Origin: Gemmatimonadota bacterium
GTDB lineage: Bacteria; Gemmatimonadota; Gemmatimonadetes; Gemmatimonadales; Gemmatimonadaceae
Assembly (NCBI GenBank): GCA_026387915.1
Contig: JAPLKS010000005.1
Location: 124,001 to 188,000 of the forward strand
DNA length: 64,000 nt
Reading direction: 5' to 3'
Shown here: positions 9,555-17,840 of the stretch, one piece after another
Layout of the letters: each line of letters opens with the position of its first letter
How positions within the stretch are numbered: the first letter of the stretch is position 1
The notes under the pieces: model-generated
What the model saw: the letters and a program-made list of their open reading frames with translations, nothing else
Database searches by the model: none
What the model was told of the DNA's origin: nothing
Position numbers and translations under genes: made by a program

Positions 9555-11671
9555 CAGGGCGCCCCCCACGTGCCAAGCGCGGCCCGGCGAGGCGCCACGC
9601 CCACGAGCGCGCGCCGCGCCATCACGAGTGTGGACGTCGCGTTGCCGCTGCCGCGGAGCGCGTTCGCCGCGGCACCGAGTGCGTCGCCCGCAGCGCTCGC
9701 GCGCTCCAGCAGGTCAATGCGAAGCAGGAGTAGTGTGTCGGCCGCGGCGAGTGGTGCGGTGGCCGCGAGACGCACGGCCGCGTCAAACCGCGCGAGCCGA
9801 GCGGCGCGCGTAGGGTCGGCCGCGTCGCGAGGCGTACGCGCGGTGGGGATACCGCGTTCTTTGCCTTGCATCCGCGCGCGCGCCACATCCACCACCACCG
9901 CACGACTCTTGCCGCGCAAATAGATGCGTTCGGCAGAGCGGGCGCGCTGCAACGCATCCAACGCTTTTTGCATGAACGGAATGGCCTGCCGCGGCTCACC
10001 AATCTCCAGCGACGACGAGGCAAGCCACATGGCGTTGTACGCCTCGAGCAGCGGCTTGCTCACGGCCATCACCGGCGTTTCGTCGCTATTCCCTTCAATG
10101 GGCGCGCCGGCCGCGGCCGCGGCCGCATCGTTGGCCCGCGCAGCGGCCGCGAGCACGGAATCGGCGTTCACGGGCCGATCGAGGCGGCGCTGGAAGGCAT
10201 CGCCTTCTTCGCCCTCATTCTCGCCGAGCCGTTGAAAGACAATTTGCCCCACGCGCTGGCGCAGTCGCGTTTGATCCACGGCAATGGCACGAGATTCATT
10301 CACGAATGTGTTGTGCGCCAGCGATCCGCGTCGCCGGTCGAGGGCCTGCGCCAACATTAAGAGCATCCGCTGACTGAGCGCGTTCTTCTCCGCCTCAGCG
10401 GGTGGAGCGGCGTCTACGGCCACGGAGTCGTACTCGTCGGCGCGCGCCATGCGCCAGGTACGCGTTTCCGACGCGCCCATACCAATACCGCTCACCGTGT
10501 TGCCGTCACGCGCCACGGCGCGCAGGTGAAGCACGTCGCCCGGTTCGAGCTTGAGTGCGTCGAGGTTGAGAGAAGCGGTTAACGTGGCCGCTTTCCCACT
10601 GAGCGCGGTGGCGCCGATGGTCGAGGTGCGGAAGGTAAAGTTCTCCCCTGCACCGGAACTCACCACTAACTCCCAAGCGCCGCTCGTGAGACCAATGTCG
10701 TCGGTGACCGTGGCCGTGAGCGGCACGCGTCCAACGCCGCTGCGGAGAATGCTGTCACGTGCCGGCGTGGTGAGCGCGAGTACCGGAACCGAGTCGCGCA
10801 CCGGATCGAGCGCCAGTAGCCGCTCGTGCGTGCCGGCGAGGAAGCGCACCGCGCCCGAAGCGGCGAGCATGGGAAGTTCGATGCGCCAGCGGCCGTTGAT
10901 GACGCGAGCCGTGAGTGTGTCGGCCGCCAGCACCACGCGCACGAGTGGTGCCTCGCCGCGCCCTTCAATATCAACGCTGCTTCCCACTAGAGCGCGGACG
11001 ACCGCAGGGTTTTCCACCGTCTGCGCGACAGTGTGCGCGTAAGCAGGAGGCGACACGCGCACGACGATCGTTTCGAGCGGATTCACGCGTCGCGCGTTCA
11101 GCACGGGGCGGTCCAGCGCATCGCCCGCGTGCGGCCAAGTCACGCGCGTCACCGAGCCACTCGGCAATATCGCGAGCACGGTGACGAACACGATGACCAC
11201 CAGCGCTGGCCAGCGAAGCGCGCGCAGCGTGACACGGCGGATTTCCGACTCGAATGGCACCTGCGCGGCTGCACGCTCAAGTTCGGGCACAGCGCCGCCG
11301 TATTGCGCGTCAACGGCGGTGACCATCGCATAGCGCAGCGAGGGAAAGCGAGACTCAATCCACAATGCGGCGTGATCCGCAGGCGCGCGCCATCCGCGGC
11401 GGCGCAATCGGCGCAGGACTTCGGCGAGCCCCACACCGAGCGCGCTGAGCGGTACGGCCATGCGAGCGTCCGCCGAGAGCGCAAAGGCGGCATCGGCGAA
11501 GGTGGCGAGCAACAACACAAACAGTGCGAACGCACTTCCGCGCAAAAGCGCCGAGGCGAGCACCGCGTGCCGGAGGAGCTGGTCGGCCCGCTCCACACGC
11601 TGGCGGAGCGACTGGTCAGCGGGAGGCACCGGTCTGGCCTCCGCCGTAGGCGTGACGTCTGGAGTGCGCAT
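9551..11671 (-). CDS. DUF4175-like membrane protein
   Basis: The 706-aa protein begins at an ATG that overlaps the BatA-like stop by one base (TGATG). Two N-terminal helices (ALFVLLLATFADAAFALS and PLSALGVGLAEVL) and a third after a ~100-residue loop (ALVVIVFVTVLAILP) are followed by a long region with beta-rich repeats (VTDDIGLTSGAWELVV) and then coiled-coil/helical, Ala-rich sequence. This layout fits the DUF4175-type proteins that accompany MoxR/DUF58/BatA genes, though the assignment is by architecture. It is likely an envelope scaffold with a large periplasmic domain. The upstream ORF extension is Arg-rich and not used. Confidence 0.75.
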   Translation of the reverse strand: MRTPDVTPTAEARPVPPADQSLRQRVERADQLLRHAVLASALLRGSAFALFVLLLATFADAAFALSADARMAVPLSALGVGLAEVLRRLRRRGWRAPADHAALWIESRFPSLRYAMVTAVDAQYGGAVPELERAAAQVPFESEIRRVTLRALRWPALVVIVFVTVLAILPSGSVTRVTWPHAGDALDRPVLNARRVNPLETIVVRVSPPAYAHTVAQTVENPAVVRALVGSSVDIEGRGEAPLVRVVLAADTLTARVINGRWRIELPMLAASGAVRFLAGTHERLLALDPVRDSVPVLALTTPARDSILRSGVGRVPLTATVTDDIGLTSGAWELVVSSGAGENFTFRTSTIGATALSGKAATLTASLNLDALKLEPGDVLHLRAVARDGNTVSGIGMGASETRTWRMARADEYDSVAVDAAPPAEAEKNALSQRMLLMLAQALDRRRGSLAHNTFVNESRAIAVDQTRLRQRVGQIVFQRLGENEGEEGDAFQRRLDRPVNADSVLAAAARANDAAAAAAGAPIEGNSDETPVMAVSKPLLEAYNAMWLASSSLEIGEPRQAIPFMQKALDALQRARSAERIYLRGKSRAVVVDVARARMQGKERGIPTARTPRDAADPTRAARLARFDAAVRLAATAPLAAADTLLLLRIDLLERASAAGDALGAAANALRGSGNATSTLVMARRALVGVAPRRAALGTWGAPW

Positions 11672-12969
11672 CAGCTGCGCACTCCAGCGCGCAGTCCATA
11701 CTCGGCGAGCAGTGCGACCAGCGCGGCCGCGAGCAACCATGGTGCAAGCGGCGATTCGTCGTGCCCAGTGAGCAACGCGCTCGCACGTGCCGCCGGGCCG
11801 CCCTGCTGCAGAGTGGCGAACAACGAATCACTGATCGCCGGCCATGCGCTGCGCGCAATGCAGGGGCCAAGGAGCGTGTGAGAAAGCGCGACGAAGGCTG
11901 GCTGAATGGCGGCATCGCCGGCCGAGGGAAGTGCAACACCAACGTGGCGGAGACAGCCTTGACCCAGCGACTGCTCCACGGCGGCTGGTGCGCCATCGGC
12001 CCAGCGAGCGATGACGGTGCCGGCGGTGTCGATGGGCACTCGTCCGAACGTGGCCACCACCGTCGCGCGGTTGTCTGTGAGCCCAGCGGGCGAGGGGGTG
12101 CTTGCTGGGAGCGCGTTGGCTGAGCTTGCTGGGATCTTCGCTGGGATTGATGCGCTCGCTGGGAACTGCTCCCAGTGAACGAGCGCGGCGCCATCGCGAG
12201 CGGCGGCACTGTCGGCTGCCGTGAACGAAAGCCGCGTGACGCGCACCGTCGTCCTTTGCACAGCTGGAGGCGCGGCGCGCGATATCAGCACCGCAGTCGC
12301 GGCAAGCGGAGCGTCCATCACACCGCCTGCAACGGCAACGCTTGGCCAATAGGTCGGCGACGCGGCCACGCGCACTACGCGCACGCGCCCCGGCCACGCG
12401 CGCAGCAGTGGCGACGTCGCACTATCGAACTCATCAGCCGTCAGAGGCGAGATCACGACGAGTTCAACCGAATCCGCATGCTGCGCCAGCACACTCGCGG
12501 CGCGGCGCGCGGCAATAACCCCCGCGCTCAACAGGCCCGGCACCGGCGTGGGCACCATCTTCGAGATGGTGTCCTCCGCTCCCCCTGTCACGACTCGCGC
12601 TGTGGAATCGAGGAGCACGAGCGCATCGCCCGTGCGCCATTCACCGCGAACACGCTCACGCAACTCCGTGCCTGCGCCCCGCGAACGATCGGCCACAAGC
12701 ACGCGCCGCACGCCACCGCCACGCGTATGCACCACCGGCTGCGCAAAGGCGGCGGCGAGTAGCATCACGGCCAATACGCGAACCGCCAAGCGCACCAAGT
12801 CTGCTGGCCGCCGCGACCGCGCCACGGCACTGGCCTCGCCACGCGGCACAAACCGCGCGGTGGGTAGCAGCACCGCAGGCGCTCGCGATGTCGTAATGAA
12901 ATGCAGCGCGACCGTGGCGAGAGCGCCTGCGGCGCCCACCACCAACCAGAGCGGCGAAAGCCAGCTCAC
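11671..12969 (-). CDS. BatA-domain membrane protein
   Basis: The N-terminus (LSPLWLVVGAAGALATVALHF, split here: LSPLWLVVGA then LATVALHF) and second helix VRLAVRVLAVMLLAAAFAQPV give the BatA N-terminal domain. A VWA-like extracytoplasmic region and a C-terminal helix (APWLLAAALVALLAEY) follow. In characterised species, Bat (aerotolerance) proteins form an inner-membrane complex with MoxR and VWA proteins, but their biochemical role is still debated. The ATG overlaps the DUF58 stop by 4 nt (ATGA), and the gene shares one base with the next. Length is 432 aa. Confidence 0.88.
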   Translation of the reverse strand: MSWLSPLWLVVGAAGALATVALHFITTSRAPAVLLPTARFVPRGEASAVARSRRPADLVRLAVRVLAVMLLAAAFAQPVVHTRGGGVRRVLVADRSRGAGTELRERVRGEWRTGDALVLLDSTARVVTGGAEDTISKMVPTPVPGLLSAGVIAARRAASVLAQHADSVELVVISPLTADEFDSATSPLLRAWPGRVRVVRVAASPTYWPSVAVAGGVMDAPLAATAVLISRAAPPAVQRTTVRVTRLSFTAADSAAARDGAALVHWEQFPASASIPAKIPASSANALPASTPSPAGLTDNRATVVATFGRVPIDTAGTVIARWADGAPAAVEQSLGQGCLRHVGVALPSAGDAAIQPAFVALSHTLLGPCIARSAWPAISDSLFATLQQGGPAARASALLTGHDESPLAPWLLAAALVALLAEYGLRAGVRS

Positions 12970-13835
12970 GAACGCGCTCCCGCTTGCGGCGCCGCCACCA
13001 CTCGCCGCACGACGACTTCGCTTGGTTCATCGTCAACGCAGCGATGATACGACACTCCGTCGTCGCGCCAACGCCGCGCGGTGTCCTCGCACCACTCGCT
13101 AAAGGCTGCGAGGTATCGCGGGCGCGTGGCGTCGGTGAGCGGACGCGCAACAGACGCGTCCTCTGGATCGGTCGCGAGTACGGCGCCGCTCGGCGGCTCA
13201 AGTTCCCCACGCGCCACCACGTGAATGACGTGAACCTCGCCACCGCGCGCCACGTGCGCACGGGCCGCCGCGCGTATGGCGTCGAGATCGCCAAGGCAAT
13301 CGGTAATCAACACCACGCGTGGGCTCGCACCACTCAGCGACTCCGCGAGCGGCAACGCGCCTCCAGGCACAATCGCGTCGAGTGTGCGCGCGATCTCCGC
13401 CACGACGCCACGTCGCGTGCGCGCAGCTAATCGAGTGGTTCCGTGCGCGCCGGCGACCGCCAATCCTACGGGATCGCCACTGCTGTGCACAATCGCGGCA
13501 CAGGCAACCGCGAGACGGCGCGCCGCGCTCCACTTCCCCATTTCAACCGCGGGAAATGCCATCGACGCCGAACCGTCCACCACGATGAGCGTAGGGAACA
13601 CCGCCCGGTCAGGCGCGAGTCGCACGAAGGCGCGATCGCTGCGCGCGAGGAGCTTCCAGTCGAGGCGACGAGGATCGTCGCCTTGCCGATACGGACGATA
13701 TTCCGCGAACTCACTCGCCACGCCGCGCGTGCGCGCAGGATGCACACCGGGCGCGCCTCCCGCCACGGCACGCCGAGCCGGCCATTTCACACCGCGCACT
13801 GCCTCGAGCAGCGCGCCGTACGGACCGACGGCCAT
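12966..13835 (-). CDS. DUF58 (VWA-like) domain protein
   Basis: The DUF58 signature EFAEYRPYRQGDDPRRLDWK is complete near residues 42-61, followed by a VWA-like fold with the metal-site start LIVVDGSASM (DxSxS). DUF58 proteins are the usual partners of MoxR AAA+ ATPases; the pair is thought to remodel or insert metal-dependent client proteins. No membrane helix is present. It starts two bases after the MoxR stop and overlaps the BatA-like gene by 4 nt, so stoichiometric co-translation is likely. Length 289 aa is typical. Confidence 0.95.
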   Translation of the reverse strand: MAVGPYGALLEAVRGVKWPARRAVAGGAPGVHPARTRGVASEFAEYRPYRQGDDPRRLDWKLLARSDRAFVRLAPDRAVFPTLIVVDGSASMAFPAVEMGKWSAARRLAVACAAIVHSSGDPVGLAVAGAHGTTRLAARTRRGVVAEIARTLDAIVPGGALPLAESLSGASPRVVLITDCLGDLDAIRAAARAHVARGGEVHVIHVVARGELEPPSGAVLATDPEDASVARPLTDATRPRYLAAFSEWCEDTARRWRDDGVSYHRCVDDEPSEVVVRRVVAAPQAGARS

Positions 13836-13837
13836 CG

Positions 13838-14845
13838 CTACACCCGGATGTCGCTGCGCGGTGCGCTCACGCGCGCGAGCAGATCCTCCACGATGCGCTC
13901 CGACGTGATCCCCTCAGCCTCAGCGGCAAAGTTCGGGAGCACACGGTGTCGCAACACGGGCCGCGCCACGCGACGAATATCTTCTGGCGCTACCGCCATG
14001 CGCCCCGCGAGCAGCGCAGAGGCCTTCGCCCCGAGGATCAACGCCTGCCCCGCGCGCGGGCCGGCACCCCAGCGCACATACTTGCGCACGAGATCGGTCG
14101 CATCGGGCGAGTCGGGGCGCGTTGCACGCGCGAGCGCCGCTGCAAAGCGGAGCGCCGCATCCGCCGCCGGCACCTCGCGCGCAAGCCGCTGCAGCGCTCG
14201 CGCCTCGTCGGCGTTGATCACGGGCTTCAGCGCTTCACGTTCCACGCCCGTGGTCGCGCGCAAAATCGCCACTTCATCTTCTTCGCTGGGATAGCCAATG
14301 CGAATATCAAAGAGAAAGCGATCGAGTTGCGCTTCGGGCAACGGATACGTCCCTTCTTGCTCAATGGGATTTTGCGTGGCCAGCACAAAAAACGGTTCCG
14401 GCAACGCCATGGAGGTGCCGGCGGCCGTCACGCGGTGTTCCTGCATCGCTTCGAGCAACGCCGCCTGCGTGCGCGGCGGCGCGCGATTGATTTCGTCGGC
14501 AAGCACAATGTTGGCAAACACTGGGCCGCGCACAAACCGAAATGACCGTTGTCCGGTCGCCGAGTCTTCCTCGAGAATCTCGGTACCAGTGATGTCGCTT
14601 GGCACGAGATCCGGCGTGAACTGAATGCGTCGGAAGTCGAGGTGCATGGCCTCGGCCACCGAGCGGATCATCATCGTCTTGGCGAGCCCCGGCACGCCGA
14701 CGAGCAACGCATGACCGCCCGCCACCATCGCCATGAGGATTTCGTCGAGCACATCCCCCTGTCCGACAATGCGCTTCGCCACCTCGGCGCGCAGTCGCTT
14801 CGCCGCAGCGAGCAGCGCCTCACGTTCGGCAGCGGTGGCAGTCAT
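13838..14845 (-). CDS. MoxR-family AAA+ ATPase
   Basis: AAA+ chaperone-like ATPase of the MoxR/RavA clade. Walker A-like GVPGLAKT, Walker B/sensor region LADEINRAPPRTQAALLEAM, LATQNPIEQEGTYPLPEAQLDRF (shown in two parts: LATQNPIEQEGTYPL, PEAQLDRF) and C-terminal lid are all visible over 335 aa. MoxR proteins work with DUF58/VWA partners to activate or assemble client complexes, and the immediate downstream gene is such a partner. Eleven bases separate it from the small ubiquitin-like gene upstream. Product class is certain; the client is unknown. Confidence 0.96.
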   Translation of the reverse strand: MTATAAEREALLAAAKRLRAEVAKRIVGQGDVLDEILMAMVAGGHALLVGVPGLAKTMMIRSVAEAMHLDFRRIQFTPDLVPSDITGTEILEEDSATGQRSFRFVRGPVFANIVLADEINRAPPRTQAALLEAMQEHRVTAAGTSMALPEPFFVLATQNPIEQEGTYPLPEAQLDRFLFDIRIGYPSEEDEVAILRATTGVEREALKPVINADEARALQRLAREVPAADAALRFAAALARATRPDSPDATDLVRKYVRWGAGPRAGQALILGAKASALLAGRMAVAPEDIRRVARPVLRHRVLPNFAAEAEGITSERIVEDLLARVSAPRSDIRV

Positions 14846-14856
14846 TGCGGCGGCGC

Positions 14857-15198
14857 TCAGCGGACGGGGCGACGACGCCGGTGACTGAGCAGGAACGACG
14901 ACCCGTCGCGCGCCGTATTCTCCTCGAGCGACTCGCCCTCGGCCAACACCTCTACGCCGCGGAGCTTGAGCACGTAATCTTCGGCTGGCACGCCGGGCAA
15001 CCCGAACGCCGCGAGTGCGCTGCGCTTGAGCGCCGTCACAGGGGCATCGGAGGCCACGTCAAATGCGACGGTGTCCCACTGATCCTGCAGTTCCACGCGC
15101 ACCGTCAGGCGAGCACCGGTGCCGCCAGCGACCGACACGATCCCCACTCGGCTACGCAGCTGTGTCACGAATGGACGTTGCGTCTGAGCGGCGCTCAT
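14857..15198 (-). CDS. ubiquitin-like (beta-grasp) small protein
   Basis: 113-aa soluble protein. Residues ~30-105 follow the ubiquitin/YukD layout by eye: beta hairpin (RLTVRVELQ, DTVAFDVA), helix (VTALKRSALAAFGL), then YVLKLRGVEVL, a leucine turn (ESLEEN) and a closing strand SSFLLSH. There is no C-terminal Gly-Gly; it ends in an Arg-rich tail (HRRRRPVR), so conjugation is not implied. EsaB/YukD proteins of type VII secretion and other bacterial beta-grasp proteins are alternatives. It overlaps the upstream 99-aa gene by 4 nt (ATGA) and sits 11 nt before moxR, so it is probably part of the MoxR module. Fold call is inference. Confidence 0.7.
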   Translation of the reverse strand: MSAAQTQRPFVTQLRSRVGIVSVAGGTGARLTVRVELQDQWDTVAFDVASDAPVTALKRSALAAFGLPGVPAEDYVLKLRGVEVLAEGESLEENTARDGSSFLLSHRRRRPVR

Positions 15199-15494
15199 GC
15201 GGACTGCTCCACCGCAGCGGGCGGCAGCGTCGAGAGAAAGCGCGCGACCTGCTGGTCAAACAGATACGACGAGCCCGTGACCTGCGTGCGCCCCGCCGAC
15301 TCGGCGACGCCAAGCACGATCTCTTCGCCGCCCTGCCCGCGCAACACGAGATGCGTGGGCCCCTCTTTTTCGAGAAACGCCGTGTAGATCCCGGACCGCG
15401 AGCCAAAGAACTCCTTCGCCGCGGTGAGAACGGCGGCGCCACTCAGCGTGGTGTCCGCCTGCTGCATCGTGCGATTACGCTGATGATTCTTCAC
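15195..15494 (-). CDS. unknown small protein, 99 aa, MoxR-module associated
   Basis: I do not recognise a family. The sequence has a predicted helix (GAAVLTAAKEFFGS), then alternating strands (YTAFLEKEGPTHLVLRG, EEIVLGVAE) and a C-terminal helix (YLFDQQVARFLSTLP), so it looks like a compact alpha/beta protein without export signal or membrane helix. The GTG at 15494 has GGGGA seven bases upstream; an internal ATG at 15467 lacks a ribosome site. It lies 15 nt after the degenerate sensor kinase and overlaps the ubiquitin-like gene by 4 nt, which ties it to both. Confidence 0.7.
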   Translation of the reverse strand: MKNHQRNRTMQQADTTLSGAAVLTAAKEFFGSRSGIYTAFLEKEGPTHLVLRGQGGEEIVLGVAESAGRTQVTGSSYLFDQQVARFLSTLPPAAVEQSA

Positions 15495-15509
15495 AAAGTC
15501 CCCAAGTGA

Positions 15510-16871
15510 TCAGAGTGCATCCGTCGCCAGCGGATTGACGGTCGCGACGGTTTCGAGCGGAAGGACAACAATAAAAGTGGAGCCATCGCCAGGTACGGAT
15601 TCCAGTGTCACGTCACCGCCGAGCAGTCGAGCCAGTCCTCGCGACAGGGCGAGTCCGAGCCCAGACCCGCCGAAGCGACGCGATGTGGAGCCATCTAACT
15701 GGCGGAACTCGTCGAAGACCGTCGCGTGATCGGCCGGATCGATGCCGATGCCGGTGTCCTGTACGCGGTATTCTGTCCGTCCGTTGGCCACACCTACAGA
15801 GACCCGCACCTCGCCCTGCGCGGTAAACTTGAACGCATTACTCAGTAAACTAACGAGAATGCGGGTGATTTTCTTGCGGTCGCTCCGCATGAGCGGAAGT
15901 GCCAGTACTGGCTCCTCGGCAATCAACTGCACCCCCTCGGCGTGCCCACGCGCCGCACGGCAGGCCTCGCGCAACGGCACCCGCGGGTCGAATTCCTCAA
16001 CGGCAATCTCGATCGTGCCGCGTTGCAGCGCGGTGTAGTCGAGCAACGCATCCACCACTTCTAGCAGGCGCGCACTCGCGGCACGGGCGATGTCGATTTC
16101 GGCGAGCTGCTCAGCCGCGCTGGCCTCTGGAATTTGCTCCCGCAGCGACGAGAGATAACTCATCACAGACGTCAGCGGCGCGCGCAACTCAAGCGACACG
16201 TTGGCGAGAAACTCGTCCTTTACCCGACGCGCGTCCACGACCGCGAGGTACTGTCGCTCCAACTCCGCATTGGATTCCACCAGGGCGGCATTCGTGCGAC
16301 GCAACTCGTCCACTAGCTCCGCCTTCTCCGCCGTGGCGGCCATTTGATCGGCCACAATACGGAGCAGGCCGCGCTTGTCCGGCGTAAAGTCGCCGGTGTC
16401 GGCAAAGTAAAACGTGACCGCGCCGAGCACGCGCGTGGAGGTTTGGAGGGGCAAGGCCACGATCGCACGAAAGCCCATCTCGCGCGCCACTTCGTGCCAG
16501 TCTTCGAGATCCTGATCCGAAAACACATCGGGAATCTCAATCGCGCGGCGCTCGCTGGCGGCCTCGCCGCTTGGCCCGAATCCCACGCGGACGCGCATCT
16601 GACTGAGCCACGGGCGCATGCGCTCCGGCCATTTGTAAGCGGCCGCAAGGCGCATGAGTTCTGAGGCGCCATCCACGAGGTACACCGACGCAAACGCCGC
16701 GCCCACCACCGGGCTCACGCGATCGAGCGCGAACTGAAATACTTCTTCCGGTCGGTCCGCACGTAAGAACGCGTGCACAATCTCGCGCACCGCGACGAGC
16801 TCGCGATGTCCCGCCGATTCGACCTTCGGCGGCGCGGGGGGCGTGCGCGAGACGTACCGACGGCGTGGCAT
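15510..16871 (-). CDS. GAF-domain sensor kinase with substituted phosphoacceptor (His to Leu227)
   Basis: Soluble 453-aa protein: GAF domain (~25-195), coiled linker, HisKA-like helices and a HATPase_c domain. The ATPase boxes look intact: N box LLSNAFKF, G1 DTGIGI, F box FDEFRQLD, G2 GSGLGLALS. The H box, however, reads FLANVSLELRAPL where active kinases have FLANVSHELRTPL; codon CTT (16191-16193 on the plus strand) encodes Leu227 at the phosphoacceptor. It therefore cannot autophosphorylate in the usual way and may be a pseudokinase, phosphatase or ATP-dependent scaffold. It heads the block of small proteins and moxR. No regulator gene is adjacent. Confidence 0.9.
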   Translation of the reverse strand: MPRRRYVSRTPPAPPKVESAGHRELVAVREIVHAFLRADRPEEVFQFALDRVSPVVGAAFASVYLVDGASELMRLAAAYKWPERMRPWLSQMRVRVGFGPSGEAASERRAIEIPDVFSDQDLEDWHEVAREMGFRAIVALPLQTSTRVLGAVTFYFADTGDFTPDKRGLLRIVADQMAATAEKAELVDELRRTNAALVESNAELERQYLAVVDARRVKDEFLANVSLELRAPLTSVMSYLSSLREQIPEASAAEQLAEIDIARAASARLLEVVDALLDYTALQRGTIEIAVEEFDPRVPLREACRAARGHAEGVQLIAEEPVLALPLMRSDRKKITRILVSLLSNAFKFTAQGEVRVSVGVANGRTEYRVQDTGIGIDPADHATVFDEFRQLDGSTSRRFGGSGLGLALSRGLARLLGGDVTLESVPGDGSTFIVVLPLETVATVNPLATDAL

Positions 16872-16917
16872 CAGCGCCGAATCGACGGAACGGGCGTCCG
16901 GGGGGAGCGCGTCACAT

Positions 16918-17784
16918 TCACCGCACGCTTCCGGCCGCCTGATACAATCGCGCCTCGAAGGCGTCGCGCAGCTTCACCGTCAGCGCCCCCGGCTGCCCAT
17001 TGCCCACCGGCTTTCCGTCCAGCGTCACAATGGGCGTGACGTCGGTGGTCGAACCGCACACAAAGATTTCGCTGGCACTCGCCAGACGGTCGGCCGGAAT
17101 GGGCGTCTCGTCGAGCGCGACCCCGCGTTCGGCCAGCAGCTCCAAAATCACCTGGCGGGTGATCCCTGGGAGAATGCGCTGCGACAACGGATGCGTACGC
17201 AACGTGCCGTCGAGCATGGCAAAGACGTTCGTCGCCGCGCCCTCAGTGATAATGCCGTCTTCGTTGAGAATCGCTTCGTAGGCACCAGCCTCAGCCGCGG
17301 CCTGACGCGCCAGCACATTGCCGAGCAGGTTCACCGTCTTCCAGTCGCGCCGCTTCCAGCGGAGATCGGGATAGCTGATGGCCTTGCCGCCCTGCTCGCG
17401 TAGCGGACGCGACACCGCAAACTTCGACGCGGACACGAAAACCGTCGGAGAGACCGTTGCCGTGGGGAAGTTGTGCGTGCGTGGCGCTGCACCGCGCGTC
17501 ACCTCGAGATACAAAAACGCTTCGCCGTCTTGGAGACCGTTGTCGCGCACCAGCTTCTCCTGCACACCCTTCAGCGCGGCCACCTGCTCCGCGCCAAACG
17601 GAATGCGCAATCCGGCGAGCCCGTTCACCATACGCTCCGCGTGCGCGTCCCACTCAAACAGTCGGCCGGCCGCGTAACGCACGCCTTCATAAATGCCGTC
17701 GCCAAAAATGAACCCGCGATCCTCCACGGGAATCAGCGCCTGTTCGCGTGGCACGTACTGGCCATTCAAGTAAAACGTCGTCAT
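16918..17784 (-). CDS. dat: D-amino-acid aminotransferase (PLP fold type IV)
   Basis: Interconverts D-alanine or other D-amino acids and 2-oxo acids, supplying D-Glu/D-Ala for peptidoglycan. Fold-type-IV marks are clear: YLNGQYVPREQALIPVEDRG (start), PLP lysine in DWKTVNLLGN (K149) and the PLP-binding ITEGAATN (E181). The LLGNVLA stretch after the lysine matches D-Ala aminotransferases better than branched-chain (IlvE) enzymes, but ADC lyase or IlvE-like activity is not excluded. The start at 17784 gives 288 aa, normal for the family. It lies 56 nt after the M3-like peptidase gene. Confidence 0.88.
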   Translation of the reverse strand: MTTFYLNGQYVPREQALIPVEDRGFIFGDGIYEGVRYAAGRLFEWDAHAERMVNGLAGLRIPFGAEQVAALKGVQEKLVRDNGLQDGEAFLYLEVTRGAAPRTHNFPTATVSPTVFVSASKFAVSRPLREQGGKAISYPDLRWKRRDWKTVNLLGNVLARQAAAEAGAYEAILNEDGIITEGAATNVFAMLDGTLRTHPLSQRILPGITRQVILELLAERGVALDETPIPADRLASASEIFVCGSTTDVTPIVTLDGKPVGNGQPGALTVKLRDAFEARLYQAAGSVR

Positions 17785-17840
17785 CGCCTGCTCCTGACGT
17801 GTTGAGCTACGTGGTGAACGTGTGGTGTGTGTTTCGAAAA

